Below, piece after piece: positions 38,273 to 48,200 of a stretch of DNA of 64,000 bases (within the stretch, counting starts at the first letter, position 1; each line of letters opens with the position of its first letter). The stretch lies in NCBI GenBank assembly GCA_963743035.1, contig CAVUOB010000018.1, positions 372,001-436,000 of the forward strand, in the 5' to 3' direction. This stretch comes from PALSA-911 sp963743035. GTDB taxonomy: Bacteria; Pseudomonadota; Alphaproteobacteria; Acetobacterales; Acetobacteraceae. The notes beneath the pieces were generated by a model, which searched no databases, had not been told where the DNA came from, and saw nothing but the letters and a program-made list of their open reading frames with translations. Made by a program: the position numbers and the translations under genes.

Positions 38273-38560
38273 TCAGGAGCCGACGGCGTCCGTCACGCAT
38301 TTCTTCGTGAAGCTGGTCTTCGCCGCGCCGGCGAGCTTCTTGTCGGCGGCGGCGGCGCTGCAGGTCGCACCGGCGTCCTTTTCGCACTTCTTCATGAAAC
38401 TGGTGAGCGCGGCGCCGGCGAGTTTCTTGTCGGCGGCGGTGGCCTTGCAGGACGACCCCTGGGCATAGGCCGGCAACGGCGCGGCGAAAGCCGCGGACAG
38501 CAGGATTGCGGCGGGGAGCACGAGCAGCTTGGTCCTGAGCGTCATTCGATGATCCTTCAT
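38273..38560 (-). CDS. PsiF-repeat protein
   Basis: A 95-aa secreted protein. The signal peptide is at residues 12-33, with mature start near YAQGSS. Two PsiF repeats follow, each a Cys-Ala-Ala-Asp-Lys-Lys-Leu-Ala-Gly-Ala unit ending in a Lys-Lys-Cys pattern (about residues 38-62 and 65-90), giving paired cysteines for disulfides. PsiF is known as a phosphate-starvation protein in enterobacteria with unclear function. Two starts are possible, 38560 and 38545, each preceded by its own GAAGGATC Shine-Dalgarno-like copy. Confidence 0.85.
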   Translation of the reverse strand: MKDHRMTLRTKLLVLPAAILLSAAFAAPLPAYAQGSSCKATAADKKLAGAALTSFMKKCEKDAGATCSAAAADKKLAGAAKTSFTKKCVTDAVGS

Positions 38561-38661
38561 GGTGGCGATCCTTCAGGGGGGCTCACGGCTGGGCGTCTTC
38601 GGTCTTCGCCGCCGAATGATATCCCTTGTCCAACAATTCGCGATCGAATGCCGATCGGGGA

Positions 38662-39831
38662 CTAAAGAAATCCGGTCTCCGGGATCTGCCCGAACAGGAT
38701 CTGCCCGACCGCCTCGAAATGCGCCGCCCGGCCCTGGATCTGCTGCACCACGGTATGGATGTCGCGGAACCGCCGCTCGAACGGGGAGCCGGGCACGATC
38801 GCGTCCGTTCCCGCCGCCTTGTAGGCATAATCGGCTACTTCCATCGCGCTCTGGATCGCGTTGGCGCAGGCCAGCCGCACCCGCGCGCGGTCGGGGATGG
38901 CGATGATCTCCATCCCTTCCACCCGCTCCCAGATCTCCGCCAGCGTCTCGCTGAGATAGGCGTGCGCCGAGCCGAGCTTCGCCTCGTTGCGCGCGAATTC
39001 GGCATGCACCACCGGGCTGTCGGCCAGGCGCTTCAGCCCGCGCGGCGTCTTGCCGCCGGCGAGCTCGCGGAATGCCTCCAGCATCGCCCGCGCGGTGCCG
39101 ATGGCGACGCCGGAAACGCCCACGGCGTAAATCCCCTGCATCGGAAACGCATACAGCCGGCCGGGATCGCGGCGCAGCGTCGGGTCCTCGCGCGTGGTGC
39201 TGAACGCTTCCGGCACGAACAGATCCGACAGCGAGTAGGAATCGCTGGCGGTGCCGCGCAGCCCGATCGTGTTCCAGGTATCCTCGAGCCGCGCCTGATC
39301 CGCGGGGAACAGCAGGGTGCGGATCGCCGGGCGGCCGAGATGGTTCAGCCGCAGCGAGCCGTCCGGCTCCACCACCTGGCAATGCGCCCCCATCCAGTTC
39401 GCCGCCCGGCAGCCGGAGGCGAAGCTCCAGCGGCCGCTGACCCGATAGCCGCCCGGCACCGCCTTGGCCTGGCTGGCATTCGGCGGCCCCCAGGCCACCA
39501 CGGTGCGAGGATCGGTGAAGATCGCCCGCGCCGGCTCCAGGTCCAGGAACGAGGCGATCAGCGCCGAGGAATTGGCGACGAACAGGTTCCACGCGACCGA
39601 GGCATCGGCGCGGCCGACCTCCTCGACCGCGCGCAGATAGGTCCAGGGCTCGATCTCGTCCCCGTCCACCGAGCGCGGCATCAGCATGCGCAACACGCGG
39701 GAGCGATGCAGTTCGCTCAGCAGCTTTTCGGGGATGCGCTTGGTCCGTTCGATCTCGTCGGCGGCGGCCTCGATCGCCGGCTGCAATTGCCGTGCGCGCG
39801 CAATCGGATCCGGCCTGTTGATATGGTCCAT
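38662..39831 (-). CDS. Acyl-CoA dehydrogenase-like flavoprotein (group D monooxygenase type)
   Basis: A 389-aa protein with the acyl-CoA dehydrogenase fold but lacking typical ACAD C-terminal motifs. It resembles the HpaB/DszC/IacA-like monooxygenases that use reduced flavin. Visible parts are IPEKLLSELHRSRVLRMLMPRSVDG at the N-terminus, VSGRWSFASGCRAANWMG, and GLRGTASDSYSLSDLFVPE, characteristic of this group. The C-terminal helices contain RRFRDIHTVVQQIQGRAAHFE. A flavin reductase partner is not adjacent. It is divergent from glpX with 174 nt between. Confidence 0.8.
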   Translation of the reverse strand: MDHINRPDPIARARQLQPAIEAAADEIERTKRIPEKLLSELHRSRVLRMLMPRSVDGDEIEPWTYLRAVEEVGRADASVAWNLFVANSSALIASFLDLEPARAIFTDPRTVVAWGPPNASQAKAVPGGYRVSGRWSFASGCRAANWMGAHCQVVEPDGSLRLNHLGRPAIRTLLFPADQARLEDTWNTIGLRGTASDSYSLSDLFVPEAFSTTREDPTLRRDPGRLYAFPMQGIYAVGVSGVAIGTARAMLEAFRELAGGKTPRGLKRLADSPVVHAEFARNEAKLGSAHAYLSETLAEIWERVEGMEIIAIPDRARVRLACANAIQSAMEVADYAYKAAGTDAIVPGSPFERRFRDIHTVVQQIQGRAAHFEAVGQILFGQIPETGFL

Positions 39832-40005
39832 CCGACGCCCCCGAGGTTTTTCTGCGGCAAGACTACCGGGGCTGCACCCATCGCTGTCAATCGCCCGCTA
39901 TCGGGCAGCGTGCCCGTTACGCCCGCGGGGACCCGGTTATGGGGCGGCGCAGAATCGTCTAAAGTCCCCCGCGATACCAGCAACGCGACCCGGAGATAGC
40001 GCGCC

Positions 40006-41001
40006 ATGAGCACCATATTGTCTGCCGCAGACCTGGCGGTCACCGACCGCAACCTGGCCCTGGAGCTGGTCCGGGTGACCGAGGCCGCGGCGATCGCCGC
40101 CTCGCACTGGATCGGGCTCGGCAAGAAGAACGAGGCCGACGGCGCGGCGGTGGAAGCCATGCGCAAATCCTTCGACACCGTGCAGATCGACGGCACCGTG
40201 GTGATCGGCGAGGGCGAGATGGACGAGGCGCCGATGCTGTTCATCGGCGAGAAGGTCGGCCGCGGCGGCCCGGCCATGGACATCGCCGTCGATCCGCTGG
40301 AAGGCACCACGCTGACCGCCAAGGGCGGCCCGAACGCCATCGCCACCGTGGCGCTGGCCGAGCGCGGCGGCTTCCTGCACGCGCCCGACATCTACATGGA
40401 CAAGATCGCCGTCGGCGGCGGCCTGCCCGACGGCGTGGTGGATATCGACGCCCCCGTCGGCGAGAATTTGCGCAACCTGGCGCGCGCCAAGAAATGCGAC
40501 GTGTCCGACCTGATGGCCTGCATCCTCGACCGCGACCGCCACAAGGAGCTGATCGCCAAATGCCGCGAGGCCGGGGCGCGGATCATGCTGATCAGCGACG
40601 GCGACGTCGCCGGCGTGATCGCCACCGCGACGCCGGACAGCGAGGTGGACATCTATCTCGGCTCCGGCGGCGCGCCGGAAGGCGTGCTGGCGGCAGCGGC
40701 GCTGCGCTGCATCGGCGGGCAGATGCAGGGCCGGCTGCTGTACGAGAACGAGGAGCAGATCGCCCGTGCCCGCGGGATGGGCATCAACGACCCGAACCAG
40801 AAATACACCATCGCCGAGATGGCCAAGGGCGACGTGATGTTCGCCGCCACCGGCGTCACCTCCGGCGCCATGCTGCGCGGCGTCAGGCGCTTCGGCCATG
40901 GCGCGATCACCCATTCGATCGTCATGCGCAGCAAGTCCGGCACGGTGCGCTACATCGAGGGACACCACGACTTCAGCCGCAAGACCTGGACGCCGAGTTA
41001 G
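40006..41001 (+). CDS. glpX: Class II fructose-1,6-bisphosphatase
   Basis: A 331-aa GlpX enzyme converting fructose 1,6-bisphosphate to fructose 6-phosphate in gluconeogenesis. Metal and substrate motifs are clear: VVIGEGEMDEAPML, IAVDPLEGTTLTAKG, SDGDVAG, and GSGGAPEGVLAAAALRCIGG. Many alphaproteobacterial homologues also take sedoheptulose bisphosphate. The recJ gene begins 19 nt after its stop with a strong ribosome-binding site, so they are probably co-transcribed. Confidence 0.95.
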   Translation: MSTILSAADLAVTDRNLALELVRVTEAAAIAASHWIGLGKKNEADGAAVEAMRKSFDTVQIDGTVVIGEGEMDEAPMLFIGEKVGRGGPAMDIAVDPLEGTTLTAKGGPNAIATVALAERGGFLHAPDIYMDKIAVGGGLPDGVVDIDAPVGENLRNLARAKKCDVSDLMACILDRDRHKELIAKCREAGARIMLISDGDVAGVIATATPDSEVDIYLGSGGAPEGVLAAAALRCIGGQMQGRLLYENEEQIARARGMGINDPNQKYTIAEMAKGDVMFAATGVTSGAMLRGVRRFGHGAITHSIVMRSKSGTVRYIEGHHDFSRKTWTPS

Positions 41002-41020
41002 CGGCCCCGGGGAGGCTCGA

Positions 41021-42790
41021 CTGAGCGACCTCGTTCTCGGCGTCGGGCGCAGCCTTAGCGGCCGGCGCTGGATCTGGCGCACCGGGGAGGACCGGGTCGC
41101 GCTCGGCATCGCCCAGCGGCTCGGGCTGCCGGAAATCGTCGGCCGGCTGCTCGCTGCCCGCAACGTGGGCATCGACGCCGCGGCGGATTTCCTGGAGCCC
41201 ACGCTGCGCGCGATGCTGCCGGATCCTTCCACGCTGGTGGACATGGACGCGGCGGCCGAGCGCATCGCGCATGCGGTGCGCCACGGCGAAACCGTGGGCG
41301 TGTTCGGCGACTATGACGTGGACGGCGCGGCAAGCTCCGCGCTGATGATCGGGCTGCTGCGCGGCCTGGGCTGTCCGGTGGTGTTCCACGTGCCCGACCG
41401 CCTGACCGAAGGCTACGGCCCGAACGGCCCGGCCTTGCGCGCTTTGGTGGCGCAGGGCGCGCGGCTGATCGTCTGCGTCGATTGCGGCAGCGCGGCGGCG
41501 GATGCGCTGGCGGTGGTGCACAACCAGGCCGACATCGTCGTGCTCGATCACCACAAGATCGAGGGCACGCCGCCGCCGATCCGCGCCACGGTCAATCCGA
41601 ACCGCCTGGATGACAGCTCCGGCATGGGCACGCTCTGCGCCGCCGCGATCGCCTTCCTGACCGCCGTCGCACTGATCCGCACTTTGCGCCGGCAGGGCTT
41701 CTTCCAGACCCGGCCGGAGCCCGATCTGCTGGGCCTGCTGGACCTGGTGGCGCTGGCCACGGTCTGCGACGTGATGCCGCTGACCGGCCTGAACCGCGCG
41801 CTGGTCACCCAGGGCCTGAAGGTGATGGCCAGGCGCGCCCGGCCGGGCATCGCCGCCCTGCTGGACGTGGCGCAGGCCAAGGACCGCCCGACCGCCTTCA
41901 CCTGCGGCTTCGCGCTCGGCCCGCGGATCAATGCCGCCGGGCGGATCAGCGAGGCCGATCTCGGCGTGCGGCTGCTGCTGTGCGAGGACGAGGTGGAAGC
42001 CCGCGCCCTGGCCGCCACGCTCGATGCGGTGAACCGCCAGCGCCAGGAGGTCGAGGTCTCGATGCTGGAGGCGGCGATGGCCGAGGCGCAGCGGCAATCC
42101 GACGCCGGCCATCCCGCCTTGCTGGTCGCCGGCGCCGACTGGCATCCCGGCGTGGTCGGCATCGTCGCCGGGCGCATCAAGGAGCGCTTCAACCGCCCCA
42201 CCTGCGTCGCCGCCATCGCCGACGGCGTCGCCAAGGGCTCCGGCCGGTCGGTGGCCGGCATCGACCTCGGCAGCGCGGTGATCGCGGCGCGCCAGCTCGG
42301 CATCCTGCTGACCGGCGGCGGCCATTCGATGGCGGCCGGGTTTTCGCTGGAGGCCGGAAGGCTGGCGGATTTCCATGCGCTGCTGAACGAGCGCCTGGCC
42401 GCTGCCGCCGCGCTTCCCGCCGCCGCCGACCTGGCGGTGGAGGCCACGCTGTCGGTGCCCGGCGCGACCACGGAACTGGCGCTGCAGCTGCAGCATCTGG
42501 CCCCCTTCGGCAACGGCAACGACGAGCCGGTTTTCGTGCTGCCGCGTGCCCGCGTGGTCCGCGCCGACCGGATCGGCCGCGAAGGCGCCACGATCCGCGC
42601 CCTGGTGGAAGGGGAGGGCGGCGGCGCGCGGCTGAAGGCCCTGCTGTTCCGGGCGCGGGAGGGCGCGCTCGCCGATGCGCTGCTGAACCGCGCCGGCACG
42701 GCCCTGAATCTCGCCGGCCATCTGCGCGCGGAGGAATGGAACGGCAAGGTGAGCCCCGGCTTCTTCCTGTCCGACGCCGCGCCCGCCTGA
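41021..42790 (+). CDS. recJ: Single-stranded-DNA exonuclease RecJ (apparent CTG start)
   Basis: A 5'-3' ssDNA exonuclease for recombination and mismatch repair. DHH motifs are present: GDYDVDG (96-102), VDCG (153-156), DHH (176-178), with DHHA1 motif GGGHSMAAGF and a C-terminal OB-like part. The family N-terminus (LGVGRSLSGRRWIWR) begins immediately after codon CTG 41021. A GGGGAGG site lies 6 nt before this CTG, and no ATG, GTG or TTG is in frame nearby: the next upstream ATG is inside glpX and downstream GTGs would remove conserved sequence. A CTG start is therefore the best reading, giving 589 aa. Confidence 0.85.
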   Translation: MSDLVLGVGRSLSGRRWIWRTGEDRVALGIAQRLGLPEIVGRLLAARNVGIDAAADFLEPTLRAMLPDPSTLVDMDAAAERIAHAVRHGETVGVFGDYDVDGAASSALMIGLLRGLGCPVVFHVPDRLTEGYGPNGPALRALVAQGARLIVCVDCGSAAADALAVVHNQADIVVLDHHKIEGTPPPIRATVNPNRLDDSSGMGTLCAAAIAFLTAVALIRTLRRQGFFQTRPEPDLLGLLDLVALATVCDVMPLTGLNRALVTQGLKVMARRARPGIAALLDVAQAKDRPTAFTCGFALGPRINAAGRISEADLGVRLLLCEDEVEARALAATLDAVNRQRQEVEVSMLEAAMAEAQRQSDAGHPALLVAGADWHPGVVGIVAGRIKERFNRPTCVAAIADGVAKGSGRSVAGIDLGSAVIAARQLGILLTGGGHSMAAGFSLEAGRLADFHALLNERLAAAAALPAAADLAVEATLSVPGATTELALQLQHLAPFGNGNDEPVFVLPRARVVRADRIGREGATIRALVEGEGGGARLKALLFRAREGALADALLNRAGTALNLAGHLRAEEWNGKVSPGFFLSDAAPA

Positions 42791-42879
42791 GCCGCCGCGC
42801 GCGAAAGCCCCGTCTGAGCCCTGTGCATAACGGTAACGCTTGACCGGAACTCGCGCCTCGGCTACCCAGCGCAACCTCT

Positions 42880-42955
42880 GTCCCGTTCGTCTAGAGGCCT
42901 AGGACACCGCCCTTTCACGGCGGTAACACGAGTTCGAATCTCGTACGGGATACCA
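42880..42955 (+). tRNA. tRNA-Glu (TTC)
   Basis: Acceptor GTCCCGT/ACGGGAT, anticodon loop CTTTCAC giving anticodon TTC, T-arm GAGTTCGAATCTC, discriminator A, and an encoded CCA (42953-42955). It lies directly upstream of the SIR2/STAND operon; no second copy of its 3' end was found in the window. Confidence 0.95.
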
Positions 42956-43262
42956 AGGTTTATACCAAGATTTTCTGCGGCTTGGCCGCGAGTGCTGATC
43001 TGAGCGCTCAACGTTTGGCCACTGGCCGGCCCGCACCCTTTCCGCCGCCCCGGCTTTTGGCGGCTCCGGCGCAGCAGGCCGGGTCCATTCGTGTGATCAA
43101 TTTCACATAAGTTACCGAAGATTTATGACATTGTGCCGGCTTCACGGCGGGATCTCATTGCATAGGCACTCGGGGCCATAGGCAATCGGCGACCGATATC
43201 CGCCGCAGGTTCTTATCCAAAATATTGCGATTTGCCAATTAAATCCCTGGCAGGAGCGAACC
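42956..43262. other. Intergenic region upstream of the SIR2/STAND operon
   Basis: This 307-nt gap has a distinctly AT-richer stretch (about 43093-43135 and 43205-43250) than the surrounding genes, as expected for a promoter region. No confident -35/-10 pair, repeat or ORF was found. An AGGAG ribosome-binding site is at 43253-43257, just before ATG 43263. Confidence 0.4.
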
Positions 43263-43952
43263 ATGGGAGCCTGGACGCCGGATACGATCGCAAAGCTTTT
43301 GGCCGCCCTGCCGCCCTATCTTTGGGTCGTCCTGGCTGGCGTGGCGTTCTGGCAGTTGCGCGGACCGATCGCGACGAATCTCGCCCGGACGACGAATGTC
43401 GAAGCGTTCGGCATCAAGCTTGCCCTGGCCAGCCAGTCCGTCACGCTTGCGGTCGAACTCGCCAGCAAGAACCGCAACTGGACCGTCTCGGTGCCCCCCG
43501 AGGACCGGGCCATCGTCCTGGCCCGCGCCGAGCGCGAGCGCGCCAGCCTGCAGGACGCCGAGATCCTCTGGGTCGACGACGTCCCCGGTAACAACCGCAA
43601 CGAGGCTCGCATGTTCACCGCGCTCGGTGCCCATATCGCATTCGCTGCCAATACCGATCAGGCGCTGGACATCCTGCTGCCCCAGGGTTCGGTGGCGGAT
43701 TACCCGGTCGACCTCGTCATTTCCGACATAAGGCGCGGCGACGATGGCGCGGCCGGCACCGGGATGCTCTCGGTCTTCGCCAGCAAAGGGATCGAAGCCA
43801 ACGTCATCTTCTATGTCGGCCAGGTAGATCCGGAGCGCCCCGTGCCGGCCGGTGCCTTCGGTCTGACGGAGCGGCCCGACCGGCTGCTGCACTATGCCCT
43901 GGATGCGCTCGCGCGGCGTCCCCGCCGGAGCGCGACACCCACGCGGAGTTGA
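43263..43952 (+). CDS. Membrane-anchored receiver-like protein
   Basis: A 229-aa protein. One TM helix (about residues 17-33, PPYLWVVLAGVAFWQL) is followed by a helical linker. A CheY-like domain spans about residues 98-215: the acidic pair Asp105-Asp106 in ILWVDDVPGNN and the aspartate of VISDIRRG (Asp155) sit where the phosphoacceptor pocket would be. The receiver Lys after strand 5 is missing (VIFYVGQ), so ordinary phosphotransfer is doubtful; it may be a pseudo-receiver. It is the first gene of a three-gene operon; the SIR2 gene starts 4 nt after its stop. Its function is unknown, probably a regulator or adaptor of the module. Confidence 0.75.
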   Translation: MGAWTPDTIAKLLAALPPYLWVVLAGVAFWQLRGPIATNLARTTNVEAFGIKLALASQSVTLAVELASKNRNWTVSVPPEDRAIVLARAERERASLQDAEILWVDDVPGNNRNEARMFTALGAHIAFAANTDQALDILLPQGSVADYPVDLVISDIRRGDDGAAGTGMLSVFASKGIEANVIFYVGQVDPERPVPAGAFGLTERPDRLLHYALDALARRPRRSATPTRS

Positions 43953-43956
43953 TCCC

Positions 43957-45270
43957 ATGTCCAGCCAGACTGCGTTCACCGCATTTCCGCCCGAGGACCG
44001 CATTGCCGACCGGATAACCGAAGGTGAATGGGATGACCTGCTGTGGCGGTTCAGCCAGGGCGCGCTGATCCCGTTCCTGGGCGCGGGCGCCTCCGCCTAT
44101 ATCTGCGATACCCAGAAGGCGCCGCCGCCGGGCCGGGAATTGCTGCGCATTCTCGCCTCGAACTCGGGGATCGAAAGATCCGTGTTCTGCTGCGAGCGCC
44201 ATTGCGGCGGGCGCGATTGCGAAGCCGGTGCGCGCTGCGCGCAGGCCGCCTTGTGCGAGCAGCCGAGGGTGGATCTCGCGCGGGTCGCCTCCTACAGTCA
44301 GACGGAGATTTCCCGTGACGCGCTGAACCGGAAGCTGGTGGAGCTGCTGACGGGATCGCAACGGAGCGGGAAGTTCAGCAATGGTGGGCCGCGCGCCGGC
44401 TTCATGCCCAATCCGCTGCATAACCTGCTGGCACGCATCGCCAAACGCAGCCCGATGCTGATCATCACCACCAATTACGATACGCTGATCGAGGATGCGT
44501 TCGACAATCTCTGCGTGCCCTATGAGGTCATGGCGACGCCGAACGACGACTACGACACGACCCAGTCGCCTTTCGCACTATCGGCGGCGCCCGCCGCGCA
44601 GCCGGTGGATGCCGGCGTCGCCGCGTCGCCGCGCCAGCCATTGGCTGCCCCGCAGCCGGGCGCGGAGGCCGGCACGATCTGGCACCGCCTTGGCTCGACC
44701 CCGGCCGACGACGACAGGATGCGGGCGCTGCCCGAGGGCCATGAGCCGGACCGGTTCCGCCGGATCGCCCCGGACGCGTTCAGCCGGATCCTGCTGACGC
44801 GCTCGCTGATCTACAAGATCCACGGCACGCTGCGCCGCGCCGGTCCCGCCGCCGCCTGGGTCGGCGATTTCCTGATTGCCGAGGAAGACTATGTCCGCTT
44901 CCTCGGCCGGCTGTCGCACCCATCCGCGCTGGTGCCCTCCGCCATTCTCGCCAAGCTCAAGGCCCGCCCGGACCGGGTGGCGGACAGCGACGGTCCCGGC
45001 GGACAACCCCCACGCTGCCGCATGTTGTTCCTCGGCTACGGCCTGAACGACTGGAATATGCGCGTGCTGCTCGACAGCCTCGGCGTCGGGCACGGCGCGG
45101 TTACCGATGCGAAGCATTATCTGATCGATAAGCATCCGAACGAGCTGCAGAGCGCGATCCTGGGCCAGCGCGACTTCAAGATCTGCGCCATGGATCTGGC
45201 GGATTTCGTCCGCCAACTGCAGGACAATTGCGAGGAGACGGAGCTGATCTCGCGGGAGCCAGGCTCATGA
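43957..45270 (+). CDS. SIR2-like NAD-hydrolase-type protein with cysteine cluster
   Basis: A 437-aa protein of the SIR2-like family found in anti-phage systems. NAD-site motifs are intact: FLGAGAS (40-46), TTNYDTLIE (171-179, with the catalytic-type Asn and Asp), KIHGT (287-291, catalytic His) and FLGYGLNDWN (358-367). Such proteins deplete NAD to stop infected cells. Unusual is a segment at 78-100 with six Cys and one His, inserted after the first Rossmann elements, looking like a metal or disulfide site. Its start is 4 nt after the upstream stop, and its stop overlaps the STAND gene by ATGA. It is the likely effector of the operon. Confidence 0.85.
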   Translation: MSSQTAFTAFPPEDRIADRITEGEWDDLLWRFSQGALIPFLGAGASAYICDTQKAPPPGRELLRILASNSGIERSVFCCERHCGGRDCEAGARCAQAALCEQPRVDLARVASYSQTEISRDALNRKLVELLTGSQRSGKFSNGGPRAGFMPNPLHNLLARIAKRSPMLIITTNYDTLIEDAFDNLCVPYEVMATPNDDYDTTQSPFALSAAPAAQPVDAGVAASPRQPLAAPQPGAEAGTIWHRLGSTPADDDRMRALPEGHEPDRFRRIAPDAFSRILLTRSLIYKIHGTLRRAGPAAAWVGDFLIAEEDYVRFLGRLSHPSALVPSAILAKLKARPDRVADSDGPGGQPPRCRMLFLGYGLNDWNMRVLLDSLGVGHGAVTDAKHYLIDKHPNELQSAILGQRDFKICAMDLADFVRQLQDNCEETELISREPGS

Positions 45271-48200
45271 CCGCGACCGGACAGACGGCGCCGGATACCG
45301 ACGCAGCCGATGGCAGGCACAAGGAGCGACGGACCTACGGCCTGGCCAGGCAGACGGCGCCGGATGCGCCCGAGGCATCCTCCCGGCCGTCGCCGGAGGA
45401 GGACCGGCTTCTGCTGGAACATGGTCCCTATGTCGGCGCCCGGCCATTCACCGCGGCGGAGAGCGTGCTGCTCGCCGGGCGCGAACGGGAAGCCGACGAG
45501 CTGTCGAACATGGTGGTCGCCGGCACTTTGACCGTGGTCTACGGTGCCAGCGGCGTCGGCAAGAGCTCGCTGCTCAACGCCAAGCTGCCGGAACGGCTCG
45601 ATCCCATGGACCCCGGCTGGGGCCAGCGCGTCGCCGCCTTCACACGCTGGCAGCCCGGCTTCTACCAGGACCTGGTGAAGGCCATCGCGCCGTTCGCGGG
45701 CGGGGCGGACCTGCAGCCAGGCTTCCTCGCCACCAACCTGCTCGCCGCCGTGCAGGCCGACGATTGTCCGCTGACGCTGATCTTCGACCAGTTCGAGGAA
45801 TATTTCCTCTACAACCCCAACGGCGACGAGGAATTCGCCCCGGAGCTGGCGCGGCTATCGAACCTGCGCGACAGCCCGGTGCATATCATCCTCAGCCTGC
45901 GCAGCGACGGGCTGTTCCTGCTCGACCGGCTGCGGTTTCGTATCCCGGATATCTTCCGCCGCCTCTATCAGGTCCTGCCGCTGAGCGAAGCCGGTGCGCG
46001 CGACGCGATCCTGCAGCCGCTCCGGCGCTACAACGAAGCCGCCAGGCGGCTCGGCCAGCTGGAGGTCGCGGTTCCCGCGCCGGATGCACCCGTGGTCAAT
46101 GCCCTGGTCGAAGGGGCCGATGACGGCCGTATTCGCGGCCTGCTCCGGCGCGGCAAGGGCATCGGCGCCGCGGCCGCGGGGCCGGTTCGCATCGTCGCCC
46201 CGTTCCTGCAGCTCACGTTGCTGAAGCTCTGGGTCAGCGCCGCTGGCGGAAAGGCGGCGAGTGATCCGATCTCGGTGTCGTCACTGCTGCAACTCTCGGG
46301 GGGTGCGGGCATCGGCTCTGCCGAGGACCCGGCCGACGCCGTCGGGCGCATCATGCAGAACCATGTCGCGCAGGTCCTGCGCAGCCTGGCGGACACCGAC
46401 ACCCAGCGCGTCTGCGCGACGATCTTCAGCCGGATGGTCACATCCGAAGGCGGCAAGGTCGCGGTGACCGCCAAGACCGCGGCGACCGGCCTCGATGAAC
46501 CGGATCTCGCAATTGCGGAACAGGTGCTTGCGCGATTGGCCAGCATGTCCGGCGAGGACCGCCTGATCCGCGTCGCCGGCGAAATCGAGGGCGACCGGAC
46601 CTACGAGGTTCAGCACGACGCGCTGGGCATTCTGCTGCTGAACTGGGTCGAACGCTGGCAGCGCGAGGACGCCGTTCGGCGGGAGCGGGAGAGATTTCGC
46701 GCCAGGCGCAAGCAGTTGCTCGGCCTGGCCACCCTGGCGATCGGCTGCATCGCGCTGTCCGTCACGGCAATCGGCATCTATGATCGCTACGCCGCCACAC
46801 GCGACATCGTCGCCCAGGCGGAGAAATTCGCGGCCGGCCCATCGGCGACCGGCTATCGCCAACCCATCCTGACCCTGCTGGCCGCGCTGGACGCGGCGGA
46901 TGGCTTCTGGACCCGGTATGGCTTGGTCGACACCAGCGGCCTGAATGCGCAGCTGCGCCAGACCTTGCGCCGCGCGCCGCGCTGGGGCGGCGCGGCGACG
47001 GCGGCGGGGATCGACGATGCCGGAACACGGTTTGCTCTTGTCGGCATCACCAATGTCGGCATCACCAAAGCCGCGTCCGGGGCAGATCCGCAGATCCATT
47101 CCGCCATCTACGATCTGCGTCCCGGGGAACCCGCGGGCGCCGGTTGCCCAGGGTCGGCTACGAACGGTACCGCGGGCGCCGCGGGATGGACCGGCGGGCC
47201 GGCGATGATCGACGGGCCGGATCTCTTCCGGCCGTCTCCGACCCTGATGCTGGAGTCGAGCCGCCAGTTCTTTCCCGGCAACGACATGGCCGGGTTCGTT
47301 CGGTCCGGATCCTGTGCGGTCCTGCTCGCCTATCGTGCCGGCAGGCTGGCCTACTGGACCTGGCAGGGGGATGGCTGGAAGGATACCAGCCTCGACCGGC
47401 TCATCGGAAACTATGACAGGCTCGCCGGGACCCCGGACGCGCTCGGGCAGGTCTGGACGGAGATGCTGGCCGGGGGTCTGCAGGTCCGCCTGATCAACCA
47501 GGCCGACCGGAGCCTGCGCACGGCGATCATCGGCGGCGGCGCGAATATCGCGGCCGAGCCGCTGAAGGGCACGGATTTCAGTGCCAGTATCCGTTTCAAC
47601 TTTCCGCGGCTGCCGATCCTTTCGCCCGCCAACGACTACAGCGCGTCTTTCGAGCAGGATCCCCGCAACCCGCTGCCCGGGCAGCTCGTGCGCCCGGTCC
47701 TGGCGCTGCGCGCAACAGGCGATGCCGGCCGCGACCTGCGCATCCAGATCGCGCCGCCGCAGCGTCCCGGCCAGTATTCGGATGCCTATTACCGGTCCCT
47801 TGCCGCGGCCTTCGTCGTCAGGGACAGCGTCACCTCCGTCGTGGTGCGAACCCCGGCGGAGCTGCGGGTCATTTCCAACCCCGACGGCGAGGCGCCCTCG
47901 ATCGTGACCTTCCCTGAACCGGCCGCCTTCGCCTCGTCCATGGATACCCCGTCCTGGCTTCCGCCGGCACTGGCCGTGGCACGAGCGGAAGGCGGCTGGC
48001 GCTTCGCCTGGATGACGGATCGGGGCATCGCCGTTCTCGACAGCGGCGATCCCGCCACGCTGCGCAGCGACGCGCCGAATGACCTGCATCCGCTGACCGC
48101 CGCTGACCGGCCGCTGCTGACCGGCATTCGCGATCCGATCCGCCTCGAGCTCAGCTCGGACGGGCAAAGGCTCAGCCTGCAGCGCGTACGCCCAGGCTCG

